This document shows, one piece after another, positions 19,363 through 29,952 of a DNA stretch of 64,000 nucleotides. The stretch comes from Echria macrotheca (Eukaryota > Ascomycota > Sordariomycetes > Sordariales > Schizotheciaceae): the NCBI GenBank assembly GCA_030411725.1, contig MU839836.1, positions 62,001 to 126,000 on the forward strand, read 5' to 3'. Position 1 is the first letter of the stretch. Each line of letters starts with the position of its first letter. Both the position numbers and the translations under genes were made by a program. The notes beneath the pieces were generated by a model that made no database searches, was not told the DNA's origin, and saw only the letters and a program-made list of their open reading frames with translations.

Positions 19363-21992
19363 TGAGAAAGACTTTGGAGGCGCGGATGGGGTATCAAGGA
19401 TGACAGTTTACTCGCAACTGGGTGGTGGTTATTAGGTAGTTTGATAGGCCGAAAAGGAAGTGAATAATGCGCTTGATCCATCGCACGACAATGATGGGCT
19501 AGAGGCGCACCATCTCTCTGGGTTGTTCGTTCGATATGCCAGGAGATCTCGCGCCAACAGTATCTGTTTTTAGTGGGCATCTGTAATGGACATGGATTTG
19601 CGGCTCTATCGAGAAATTCTCATACACAGTACAACGAGCAGGCAGTTTCGGCGTTTGTAGTGGCACCGCAAAGCATACCCGCGCTAGATAGCGTCTATCG
19701 TCTACCGGTGCCTACCCGTTTTGCTCTGCCGAAGGTGAGTATTCATCAAGCTGACAGGTCCTTCATATCCGTCTCGAACGAGGCCTCGTCATCCTCATCA
19801 CGGCTGGGGCAAAGCGCAATACAGAGCCGAACCCGAGGCGGATGCGGCATCGATCAGCTGCGCGTGGTTATGGAGCCGCCCGGCGGCTCGGGACGGGCCC
19901 CGGGTCAGATCGCGTAAAAAGGGGCAGACGGAGCAGACAGGGTTCTCCACAAGCAAAACCGAAAATAGTTGGCCGAAGCTCCGGTGGCCGATGGAGCCAT
20001 GGGGGGTGTGGAGGTGTAGTCTGTCGGCCCAGCATCTGTCGGGGTGCATATCGTACCATATTGACCGCAGCTGTCAAACCGTCTCCAACATGTCAACCGG
20101 TGGTTGTGTCACGATGTCCGTGTCTTGGTTCAGTTGCCATCTGGTTGGGGATTCCCTGGTTGGTGGTGCAAGGCGATGCTCTTCCTCGCACCCCTCCCAG
20201 TGCCATGGGCCGGTGACAGTCGAGTAGGCAGTCACCGGTCGGAGCCACAGTGAATCTGTGATGGCCCATCTGCCGTTATCGCCAATCCATTACCCATCGC
20301 TTCCCCCACCACCCCGCTACCACGAAGCTGTCGTCAAAAGGGGGGCGGCTGGACCACAGGCCGGACTAGCACGGATCGGGCGTAGCGCAGAGATACCCCC
20401 ACTGGTGCGGTGCAGATTCCCTGTTTTGGCTTGGCTTGTCGAACCGGGAGGACTCGTCGCTCGCTTGCACCAGACCGAGCCTTTGTCCCCGCGACGACGC
20501 ATGAAAGACTGGTTTGCACATTCGACGCTCCAGACTCGACGCGGTCTGGAATCGTGCGATGCGGAGAGAACGGCACGCCGGTGCCGGGTCGGTACCGTTG
20601 TTACATTGCTTCTCCACACGCCGTCCACGGCGTGATGACGCGAGAATTTTGGCAAATTTGCGCCCAATGCGGCAGGGCTGCGACCTCGGATATGACGGCA
20701 CCGTGCATCGCAGAACTACGTCATAATTAGTTTGGTGAAACAGGGTCAGGGCGCCACGAGACCCAAAAGGCTCGCCATTTTGAAGCCGAGTTGCTGCTGT
20801 GTGCGAAGACCGTCGCTGCACGCATCGAGTCTCTTCAGGTGCTATCTCCGACCGGCCTTTGGAAAGAGGGAGGGGGAAGTGTCTGCGCTTTTGCGGTGGT
20901 GCCCGGGCGGCCAGCCCGTCGCGCAGGCCAGGGCCTTTCCGAACAGCCGGTAATCGGCTGTGGTGATTGGCCGCCGCGCCGTGATCGACAGGATCAGCAC
21001 CCATTCAGGGTCCGGACCACCCTCACCCTCGCCGGCGCGTGAACGCCCTCGCGAGCGGCTGCGGGGACCGATAGTGGGAAAAGGACCCTGAGGTGTGTCG
21101 CGACGTTGGCTGCCTCATTTGCATCTCGATGGCCCGGATGCGGGGGGATCGTCTTGGTACGCGTAAGTATAATTCTTCTCGCAGCAGTTGCATTCGCGAT
21201 CGGGACTTCCAGAGTCCAGACGTCCTGGCGCCCCGAACTTGCGAGGCTTGCATGGGCCCGTTCTAGGCCCGCCGATCAGCTGGACGACCTGCTTTCAGTG
21301 CTTTCTCGAATCTCTTGTGCCTGCAAAAGCGCGACAGTCTGCCAGCTGTCCGGAGCGGCTGCTTCTCGAAATAATATTTCCGTGAGATCCGGAGCTAGGT
21401 TAATCACCGTGTTACCGAAAAACAGAGGAGGCTCAAACGGCTGATAAGGCAGGGGTTGCGACAAATGCGCTGGCTCGCTCACAGTTCGGCACGGCCATCA
21501 GACGTGTTGCTGTTTCTTCGTTGAGAATCTTCAGCCGTCGATCGCGAAGCCCGCAGAAAAAGCCGGCTGCAGAGAGCAAAGGTGTGGTCTTGCAGCTGCT
21601 GCTTCCGCTCAACCCGGAGCCAGCTGGCAGGTGCCTCAGGCGCCAAGCGGCCAAGCTCGGGTCATCGTTGGGGTGATTTCTGGGGGTTCATTTTGGGGTT
21701 CAGTCCAGACCCTTGAAGGCTTGAACCGAACCCTCCAACAATTTTCCTGAGGCCTCGCCCCACATCTCCACAGCTGCCTTTCCTCTGCTGAAGTTAGCCT
21801 GCCGGTGATCTTCCCACTCGCAACCCAACATCGCATCCGCACTTTCGTCTTCCTCCAACAGCAAGCATCGCGACCGCCAATACCGACACTCCCGACGTCG
21901 CCGTCTCCCGTATCGCCGCTTTCTCGCGCTCGAACACGGCAACATCGCAACCCCGCCAATGACGCGACCCGCCTGACCGATCTCAGGACAAA
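19363..21992. other. Long intergenic region, no gene recognised
   Basis: 2.6 kb of GC-rich sequence between the small membrane protein gene and the Prp24-like gene. The open frames on both strands (for example 20366-21004 minus) are long only because of base composition and show no domain, signal peptide or consistent splice pattern. No tRNA or repeat was identified. It could contain long UTRs or an unrecognised non-coding RNA. Confidence 0.35.
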
Positions 21993-24900
21993 ATGGCGAG
22001 CCCGGTGGGGGAGGACAACTGGGTCGGTTTCGTCGACAACCAGCTTCGTGGCGCCACCGATCTCGATACCCGCGTCAATGTCGTCGAGTGTTTCCGTCGC
22101 GCCGTGTCGGCCGAGCCCGGCAGCCTGAAGGTGTGGCTTGCCTACTGCGAATACTTTTGGTCTCTCTACACAGACTGCCAGCCCGGAAGCGATGCCGGCT
22201 GGTCACCCGAGGAACAGCAGCTCGGCCGCGAGGCCTTCACGCTCGATGCGGCGCTCAACCTCTGGCAGGAAGGCTACGAAGCCGTCCAGTACCGCCTTGC
22301 GGACAGCCATGAGCTATGGAACCGGTGGGTTTCGCTCGAGATGGAGCTCCTGGCGCGCACCGCTACTCCGGCGGGGATCCGTAGGATCACTCATCTCTTC
22401 AAGATGCGCCTTGCGACTCCCCACGCGACCTGGGACGCCACGTCCCAGATGTTCTCGACTTTTCTCTCCGAATACAACCGACAAGCGTACGAAACCGAGA
22501 TGGCCGCCGTCACTCGCGATGCACACGATGCCAAGAGGCTTTACAACCTGCGAGATCCTTTCGAGATGAAGCTCGACATGGCTCTCCGGTCTGGTGACGC
22601 CGGATCTGCCAAGCAGGTCATGGCGGAATACCTGGGCTGGGAGATCAAGCAATCGAGGGGGAAGAAGGATGCTCTTACAAACTTCCAGATTTGTCTTGGT
22701 CTCTTTTCCCGCGCTCTGACCGGCATCATGGCTTCCGATGAAGACGCTTGGATGAACTTTCTCGTCTTCATCTCGACCGCTCATTCGGAGCTGAAGGCCG
22801 GCCATTCTCGAATCCCGGCGAGTCATCTTCCCAATATGCTCGACGTCCTCCAACGCGCGGTCCACCACCTCCCTTGGTGCGGTCCCGTATGGTCTCGGTA
22901 TATCTTAGCAGCAGAAGAAGCAGGTCTTTCGTTTACCGATATTGAGAGGATAAAACACGCAGCCACCAGCAGTTCCCAGTTGGATCGAGACGGCATGTCA
23001 GGTGTCATCGACATGTACGCGGCCTGGTGTGGTTATTTGAAGCGCACGGCAATGAACCCGAACGCCACCGAGGAAGCCGTCGACCTGGCAGAGGTGGGCC
23101 TTCCGTCCGCCCTCGAGGATGTCAGACATTGGGGCAAGCGAAGATACGGCGATGCCTACCAAGGCGACCCCAACTTCAGATTGGAGAAGATTTTTATCCA
23201 GTTCCTGACCGAGAAGAAGGACAACATCGAAGCGGCACGTGCTGTCTGGGAGCAGCTGTCAGAGGTCAGCCTGTATGCAAACAGCTACGACTTTTGGCTT
23301 CATTGGTTTCTTTGGGAGATGGTTGTGTTTACTGCGACAAAAAACAAGACCAGGAGCCCCACGCCCGTGACGGTGGCGCAAGGCTTGAGAGTACCATCCT
23401 TCGCCACGCGCGTCTTCACCAGAGCCTTGAAGGTACACACACTCGACTGGCCAGAGCGTATCATGGAGGTTTACTTGCAACACTGCAACGACTATGAGCT
23501 CGCCGAGACGCTGCGTGAAGCTCAGGACACCATCTACAAGACCAGAAAGGGAGTACTCAAGCGGCGCGAGAGGGAGGCTGCCCAGGCAGCCGCCGCACAG
23601 GCGCAATATGCGCCAGAAACGCAAGAACACACGATGGTGGATGCTCCGCAGCCCACAACGGAATCGGCCCAGTCCCCAGGTTCTAAGCGGAAGCGGGGCG
23701 GTTCGACTAATGGGGAAGACGACACAAGCAGTAAACGGGCCAGAAGCGAGGCCCCGAACGGCGTCGATGCGAAGCGTGACAGGGAAAACACATCGGTTTT
23801 TATTGGCAACCTACCCGGCGACGTAACCCTCACCAAAGTGAAACAGTTCTTTCGCGAATATGGCCACATCAACAACATCGAGATGCAGAGGAAGGATGAT
23901 GGCACGTCGGTCGCCCTGGTTGAGTTTCGCACGGCTGATGAAGCCCGGTCCGCGCTTCTTCGGGATGGCAAATTTGTCGCTGACCGGGCGGTGTCGGTGA
24001 CATCAGCAACTGACTGCACGCTCTATGTCACCAACTACCCCCCCGAGGCCGACACCCAGTACATCCGCGAACTATTCAAGGACTGCGGCGAGATCCACAG
24101 CATTCGCTTCCCCAGTCTCAAGTTCAACACGGCGCGGCGCTTCTGCTACCTGACCTTTTGCGATCGTGAGGCCGCAGCAGCAGCTATAAAGCTGGACGGA
24201 AAGACGTTGGAAGGCGGAAAATTCAAACTGCTTGCGAAGATTTCGGACCCCGGCATGAAGCAGCACCGGCACGGAGCCCAAGCAGAAGGTCGAGAGATTC
24301 ATGTCACCAATCTCCCCCGAAATGTGGACGAGGACGAGATCAGGGTTATGTTTGAGAAGGCCGGCCGAGTCGTAAGTGTCCGACTCCTCCGGGACATGGC
24401 GGGTAAGAGCAAGGGAGCAGGGTTCGTCGTCATGGAGACAAAGGAGCAGACAGAGGAGGCCATCAAAACGCTCGACACCGTCATTTGGGGGAACCGGGCT
24501 CTTAAGGTGGAACTGTCGTTACCAGCTTCCCAGAAGACGACTGCGACGACGAGAGGGCCGCTGGGTGCAGGCTCTCCAGAAGGTGGATCTCCGGCGCCAT
24601 CTGGCTCAGGCTTCCCGTCATCAGCCCCCGGGTCGACTGGTGCCACGCCCGCCGATATCGCTGCCAGGACCATCGCGGTCCTTGGAATCCCGGACACCAT
24701 GACGGACGCGCGGGTCCGCGCCATGCTCGCGCCGATCGGAACCATTGTCAAGCTCGTCCTGCACCCGAAGCACGGCGGCGCCGTCGTCGAATTCGCTGAC
24801 GCCGCGACAGTCGGGAAGGCCGCGCTCGCGATCGAGGGGCTCGAGATCGAAGACGGAAAGAAGCTACGGACGGGCACGGTATCCGAGCTCTTCAAGCAAC

Positions 24901-25157
24901 AGGGCGAGATCCGCGTTGACCGTATCGATCAAGCACCATCGAAAACGGCAAGCAAGCCGACGCCTGCGCAGCTGATGCCTCCGCCGCCCACCGTCCGACG
25001 GGTGCCTGTTCTCGGTCGTGGTGGAAAGCGAGGTCTGGGATTCGTTGGCGCGGCCAAGAAGGAGCCGAACGGAACGTCCTCCGCGAACGGTGGAACGGCA
25101 CCGGGTGGCGGCAAGAGCAATGCTGATTTCAAGAAAATGTTTCTGGGAGGAAAATAA
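21993..25157 (+). CDS. PRP24: U4/U6 snRNA-associated splicing factor, Prp24/SART3 family
   Basis: Intronless gene of 1054 residues with context caaaATGG. The first 530 residues are helical with half-a-TPR (HAT) character (for example VKVWLAYCEYFW-type helices, AARAVWEQLSEVSLYANSYDFWLHW). A basic low-complexity linker (SKRKRGGSTNGEDD) follows, then four RRMs: about 599-670 (SVFIGNLPG), 674-752 (TLYVTNYPP), 768-845 (EIHVTNLPR) and 885-960 (IAVLGIPD, divergent). The C-terminus NADFKKMFLGGK matches the Lsm-interacting tail motif. Such proteins anneal U4 and U6 snRNAs and recycle the snRNP in the nucleus. The domain order is nearer to animal SART3 than to budding yeast Prp24, which lacks the HAT part. 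This is the clearest housekeeping gene in the window. Confidence 0.95.
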   Translation: MASPVGEDNWVGFVDNQLRGATDLDTRVNVVECFRRAVSAEPGSLKVWLAYCEYFWSLYTDCQPGSDAGWSPEEQQLGREAFTLDAALNLWQEGYEAVQYRLADSHELWNRWVSLEMELLARTATPAGIRRITHLFKMRLATPHATWDATSQMFSTFLSEYNRQAYETEMAAVTRDAHDAKRLYNLRDPFEMKLDMALRSGDAGSAKQVMAEYLGWEIKQSRGKKDALTNFQICLGLFSRALTGIMASDEDAWMNFLVFISTAHSELKAGHSRIPASHLPNMLDVLQRAVHHLPWCGPVWSRYILAAEEAGLSFTDIERIKHAATSSSQLDRDGMSGVIDMYAAWCGYLKRTAMNPNATEEAVDLAEVGLPSALEDVRHWGKRRYGDAYQGDPNFRLEKIFIQFLTEKKDNIEAARAVWEQLSEVSLYANSYDFWLHWFLWEMVVFTATKNKTRSPTPVTVAQGLRVPSFATRVFTRALKVHTLDWPERIMEVYLQHCNDYELAETLREAQDTIYKTRKGVLKRREREAAQAAAAQAQYAPETQEHTMVDAPQPTTESAQSPGSKRKRGGSTNGEDDTSSKRARSEAPNGVDAKRDRENTSVFIGNLPGDVTLTKVKQFFREYGHINNIEMQRKDDGTSVALVEFRTADEARSALLRDGKFVADRAVSVTSATDCTLYVTNYPPEADTQYIRELFKDCGEIHSIRFPSLKFNTARRFCYLTFCDREAAAAAIKLDGKTLEGGKFKLLAKISDPGMKQHRHGAQAEGREIHVTNLPRNVDEDEIRVMFEKAGRVVSVRLLRDMAGKSKGAGFVVMETKEQTEEAIKTLDTVIWGNRALKVELSLPASQKTTATTRGPLGAGSPEGGSPAPSGSGFPSSAPGSTGATPADIAARTIAVLGIPDTMTDARVRAMLAPIGTIVKLVLHPKHGGAVVEFADAATVGKAALAIEGLEIEDGKKLRTGTVSELFKQQGEIRVDRIDQAPSKTASKPTPAQLMPPPPTVRRVPVLGRGGKRGLGFVGAAKKEPNGTSSANGGTAPGGGKSNADFKKMFLGGK

Positions 25158-25524
25158 ATAGAGGGGGAAGGTCAGGACAGGTGGAATCCGGGGTTGGTCC
25201 ATGGGTGGGCTGGTGTATGATACCATTTTACGGTGCCTCGGTCTTTCGGCGGTCGTCAACAATACCCTTTAGCATTATGATCGGTTGGTACAATAGTCAT
25301 CAATTGTCATTGGTGTTTTTGTCTGTGTACGTACATTGTGACACCGCGCTGTGGGAATTGTTGAAGGAGTTGACCCTAACCCTCTTAATGTGGGGCGTCT
25401 AATGAAATTTGTTTGTGTCCGTGGATCTTCTCGTCGCTCTCCATTCCACTTCACATTACTTCGAGGTCATAAGTCACTTGGTGCTGGGCAGGTGGAAACC
25501 AATTTCGATATTCAGCATAAGGAA
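25158..25524. other. Intergenic region
   Basis: 367 bp between Prp24 and the P450 on the same strand. It holds a short CCCTAACCCT string near 25373 and no gene. Confidence 0.3.
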
Positions 25525-27400
25525 ATGGACTTTCAAGCCTTTCCCCTCTTCATTCTCACATCGTGTTTTAAACTCGTTGGCGCCATTCTTCTGGTCTCGC
25601 TCCTGACGGCGATTTATCGACTCACGCTTCACCCTCTCTCCGCCATCCCCGGCCCGAAATGGGCTGCCGTCTCCAACATCTGGCTGGCACGCCACGTGCG
25701 AGACGGCCGCATGCTCGCGCTCGGGAAGCGATTACACGACGACTTCGGACCGGTGGTGCGGGTCGGGCCCAATGAGGTCTGGTTCAACTCGCGGGATGCG
25801 TTTCGACTGATCTACAGTCTGTGCTTTCTTTCTTCAACTTTTTTTGAGAGGTTTTAATTCTTCCGCCTAGAATTCAGTAATCTACCTAGTCTAGGTAGCT
25901 GTGGGGGAAAAAGAAAAGGGAAGGGGGGCGCTGACGTAAAAATCTACATGTAGATGCCGGGAGCGGGTTCGGAAAGTCGGATTTCTACGGTTGAGTCATC
26001 CCTTACCCTGTCTCACCCTCTAGTCCGAAGTGTTTTTTGTTTTGGGTCCCGTGCTGACCACCCCGTAGTTGCGACGAAGCTCAACAGGCCAATCAGCGAC
26101 TGGAAGTGTTGGCAAGGTCTCAACTGGCCCGACACGCTGGATCTGTTGTCCGAGTTCGACACGAGGAGATATCGGCTGCAGAGGCGGCTTATCGGACCTG
26201 TCTACCAGACGTCGAACGTCAGGAGGTTCGAGCGTGCTGTGGACGAGGTGATTGGTCGGGTTGTCGCCAAGCTGCGCGCGCTTGATGGTGTCGAGGTTGA
26301 TTTGAAAGAGTGGATGCACATCGTTGCGGTCGAGTGTCTTGGAGCTGTGGTGCTCTCCTGGTCACCGGGGTATATCCGTGACGGGTCCGACGGCGGCACC
26401 AGCACGCAGAGCTACCTCGGCTGGAAGAGGAAAAGCGTCTTTGGGCTGTTTCCGCTCGTGACGAAGTTGTCGTTCTTCTCCAAGTCCCTTGGGAGGTGGT
26501 TCTCGAATGCATGGGGCGTGACGTTTGCCACGCCAAGGAACTTTAAGCCCTTCTTCACGGTTTGTTGATTCTCCCTTTCTGAAATCGGCCCGCTAACGTC
26601 GATAGCCTGTGTATCAAAAGTCTTCCAAGCGAATAGCAGCAGCTCTGCGGCAGGCCTCGACTGCCAAGGCTGCCTCAAAAGACGAGCGGAAGGACCTCCT
26701 AGCCGATCTGGTTCAGCTACACAGGGACCGGCCCGAGTTCACGGAGACGTATCTGCGCCGGCTTGCGGTAACCAACTTTGGCGCAGGCCACGAAACCATG
26801 TGCTCAGCACTGACTTCCATCATGACCATGATTGGATCTCACGACCGAGTCCGCCAGCGAGTCAACGACGAAGTACGAAGCTGCGTGCCGGCGCCATCGC
26901 CCATCTCGTGCGAAGACGCCGCGCAGTTGCGATACACACAAGCAAGCATGAAAGAGGCCCAACGACTCTATCCAGTCATTGGCATGTCTCTCTCACGCAA
27001 GGTGCCAGCCGAGGGCTTTAGCTGTCATGGATATTACATACCGCCCGGATACACAGTCGGCTGCAACCCCATCTCGCTTCACCGAAACCGCGACATATAC
27101 GGCCCAGACGCCGACGAGTACCGCCCCGAGCGGTGGCTGCTCGAGCTCCAGCAACGTGATTGCACGGCTGCTGCTGCTGCTGCACAGGCACGGGATATGG
27201 ACAGATACCACCTGATCTGGGGCGGGGGCGCGCGAACCTGTCCCGGTCGCCACCTCGCGGAGATGGTGTTGTGCAAGGTCGTACCAGCCCTATGCAGGGA
27301 GTTCGACATCGAGGTGGTGGCACGACCAGGCGACGACGAAACAAAGTTTTACTTTATGGCTATGCTGACGGGAGTCAGGGCGCGGTTCGTGCCTGTCTGA
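25525..27400 (+). CDS. Cytochrome P450 monooxygenase, three exons
   Basis: Exons 25525-25816, 26069-26559 and 26606-27400 give 525 residues. A membrane anchor (LVGAILLVSLLTAIYRLTL) and proline hinge (HPLSAIPGPKW) come first. Then follow the I-helix oxygen site GAGHETMCS, ExxR as KEAQR, YRPERW, and the heme loop WGGGARTCPG with Cys473 as thiolate ligand. A (CTG)5 run at 27168-27182 encodes part of a poly-Ala insert just before the heme loop. Intron 2 (46 nt; GTTTGT, GCTAACG, ATAG) is convincing. Intron 1 is 252 nt with a weak GTCTGT donor, so the junction residues near position 98 are uncertain. The enzyme would be ER-anchored and need a reductase. The substrate is unknown and no backbone biosynthetic gene is adjacent. 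Confidence 0.85.
25882..25898. repeat. Perfect inverted repeat within P450 intron 1
   Basis: CTACCTAG and CTAGGTAG flank a single T. This is one of several CCTAGGTA-type motifs in non-coding parts of the window. Confidence 0.7.
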
Positions 27401-27459
27401 CCGGGCGCGCGCGGCACAGTAGCTTGCTTCGAGGGGACTGGGGACGTGTCGCCCTTTTT

Positions 27460-27493
27460 GGGGGGGACCGGGGGACCGGGGGACCGGGGGACC
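27460..27493 (+). repeat. G-tract array, candidate G-quadruplex
   Basis: Four G runs (7, 5, 5 and 5 G) are separated by identical ACC loops, about 60 bp after the P450 stop codon. This fits the G3+N1-7 rule with a large margin. Confidence 0.75.
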
Positions 27494-27560
27494 ACATAGC
27501 CCAACCCAACCCGGAGGAGGCCGGCTGTGACGGCGGGTGCATCCAGAGGCACGAACGAAT

Positions 27561-27584
27561 CTTGGGTTCTTGGGTTCTTGGGTT
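27561..27584 (+). repeat. Octamer tandem repeat
   Basis: Three perfect copies of cttgggtt, 70 bp after the G-tract array. Confidence 0.8.
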
Positions 27585-29753
27585 TCTCGTCGTGCGCATT
27601 GTGGAATGGAAAAGCGGCATGGAAACGGCGAAAAAAAAGCTTGGCCTCGCCTGGACCCGGAGCCGAACGGCCAACAACAGGGCTCGTTACGCTGCCGATC
27701 CGGTGTACGACGACGCCAGAACGCCCGAAATGTTCAACAGTCGGGCCTTTTGACGTCATGCAAAGGAAAGGACACGGTGGACGTTTTGTCTGGAGATGAT
27801 GTTATGTGGTCTCTCGTCTAAATCGGCACCAAAAAGCCCCCCCGTGGCGAATTTAGCTGCCTCCATTCAGGAAGCGCGATCGAAGACCGGGACGATTTCA
27901 TCAGGTGATGGGATGCATATATTTGTCTGGGCATATAGGGATGTCGTGGGTTACATTTGCCCAGCTGGGCAACCCCCGTCTGACAACCGGCAGTCGCCAT
28001 TATAAGGTGGGACTGTGGGAGGATTTTGGGGCTCAAGAGAGACAGAGTCAACGAACGGGTGCACCAGCCATGGGGTCTCAGCTGTCTGCAGGTCGAAGGC
28101 GTCGCGGTTCTCGGTGCCAAAACGGTGTGTATGCCGGCCGAGTCAGAAGCGGGGCCTGCTGCGAGGAAGGGGAGATGGACGGATGGACGTATGGCGGACT
28201 GAGGTTGGCCTGCCGGCCGAGGGCCGATGCGCTGCACGTCAACTGCCACATTAATGGAGTCGGGTGCGATGAGGCGCATTCGCCCAGCTGGACAGACGGT
28301 GGCTTGTTTTTTTCTCTTTGATCGTTCCCCGGATGCGATCGGCCGGCTGCCTGGGGCAGGCAGGTCGCAGGGCGCGTCGCAGGCTACTAGTACCAGGGGG
28401 GTAAACTCGATGCGGGACGGGGCACGAGTTGCAATCGGACAGATTGATGGTGTAAGCCTCCGCCCCCGCCAGTCAGAGCCCGTCCAGCCAGCCGGTGTCT
28501 GGGTGGCAAACCTGTCCGTGGACCTGGGTTGTGCTGCAAGCCCGCTGCGGCACTTCGGTAGGGCGGCCAATCGAGTCCTTGGGGGGGGTGTGGAGGGGGG
28601 CTCCCACGGCTCCCTCTCTCTTGTCTCCAGATGCCAAGGGGATGGGAAGAAGACTTGCATGCTTACGGTCGAAGGGGGACGACTCTTTCCTGCCTGGGAC
28701 GCCCGCAGCTGCGTTGATCGCCTGCACCTTCTTCCTCTTTCTTCTCGCCGTGTGTGTGTCGAGCAGCATGCAATGCAGCTTAGCTTTTCTGTGCGATTAC
28801 CTGTCGAGTAGGATGCTGCGTCACGGACACCATGATTCCCTCTGGGAAGGGAAGGGAGGATCGAATAAGCGCCGCTAAGCGAGCCATCACGGGTTTGTGT
28901 GCCAGCGACGGTCAAATCACCACCCGCGGCATTCGCATCCCACAACCGGGACACCGTCGATGCCGGTGACACGCGGGCGTGAGGACCCGACACTGCGGTC
29001 CTACTGGCCACAATATCTGGCCCCGATGACGAACCCAGGATGCAACGGTGTTTCGCTGCATTGGTCCTTTTCCCTGACGAGAGAGGCCAGCCGTTCCAAT
29101 TCGTTGATTGGCCGCACCGGACCAGTGGTCCCTTTTTTTCTTCCAGAAACTCCAGAAGGAGCCAATCGCGATTATGTGTTCTCGTCGCATCTCTCGGATA
29201 CCGCGGCGCAGTTTCCGCGATGGTACCCCCCTCAGCCAGGGCCACGGAATGCGCCTAGATACCTAGATACGTCTGTCTGGGCCTGCAATCTATCTAGAAA
29301 GCAGCTGCGTGGGGGGTGTGGAGATGGCATGCTGCTGCTGCCAGGTTATAATTCCCACAGGGCTGAATGCGGTGGATACCGTGTGGTGGCTAGGACCGGT
29401 GTCCTCCGTACGACTGGGAGGAGGAAGCTAGGTAAACACGTCTGATCATAGGGTCGTGCTTGCTGACCTGCTGTATTTTTGTTTTGCTACTATAGCTGCC
29501 TTGGCTAGTCTGCCCGCCGCGTTCCTGGGGCTAAGCCGTAGCGTGAGTAACCCAGCTTGGTTGTCTTTGCTCTGTCCGTGGCAAAGGCCGTGAGAAGAAG
29601 AAGAAGGGGGGTGAACCGGTGTGGGCCCGGTGGTGGGATGGAGGGCCGTAGCCGATGTGACGGTTTTGCGTTCGTTGTCTGAACTTGACTTTTGGTATGA
29701 TGACTAGCCCTAGGGAGGGGGCTATTATTATTCGGGACAACCGTATCTCTGGA

Positions 29754-29760
29754 TATATAA
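29754..29760 (+). promoter_or_regulatory. Candidate TATA box of the TauD-like gene, followed by a CT-rich leader
   Basis: TATATAA lies 193 bp upstream of the ATG at 29953. The stretch from about 29800 to 29945 is strongly pyrimidine-rich (CATCATCATC, CTTCTTCT runs), as is common in leaders of highly expressed fungal genes. Confidence 0.45.
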
Positions 29761-29952
29761 GGTGGTCATGTCGGAAGTTGTCACTGGCATCTATCTCATC
29801 ACACACATCATCATCATCCTCTTCTTCTGTCTGTCTTCTTCTTCTTGTAGTTTATCTACTCGTTGCTGTCTTATCCGCATATTCTCTTCAACTGATACCC
29901 ACCGCTTTTATTCTCTTCTTCTTTCAACCTGGCTTCCAACAACAACGTCACC

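Larger units (their letters stand above)
27401..29952. other. Long intergenic region with GC-rich low-complexity sequence
   Basis: 2.55 kb between the P450 and the dioxygenase. It contains a G-tract array (27460-27493), an octamer repeat (27561-27584), a CCTAGATA direct repeat near 29254-29270, and the dioxygenase promoter with a TATA box and a CT-rich leader. A 475-codon minus-strand frame (27818-29245) has non-protein-like composition and was not called. Confidence 0.4.

Noticed and set aside
20366..21004. Long minus-strand frame in the 19.4-22 kb gap
   Set aside because: Competing frames of similar length exist on both strands and none shows a domain, signal or splice pattern.
27818..29245. 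475-codon open frame on the minus strand
   Set aside because: No ATG-supported start with good context, erratic Arg/Ser/Pro-rich composition, no domain, and it lies in GC-rich sequence where long chance frames are expected. It also overlaps repeats.
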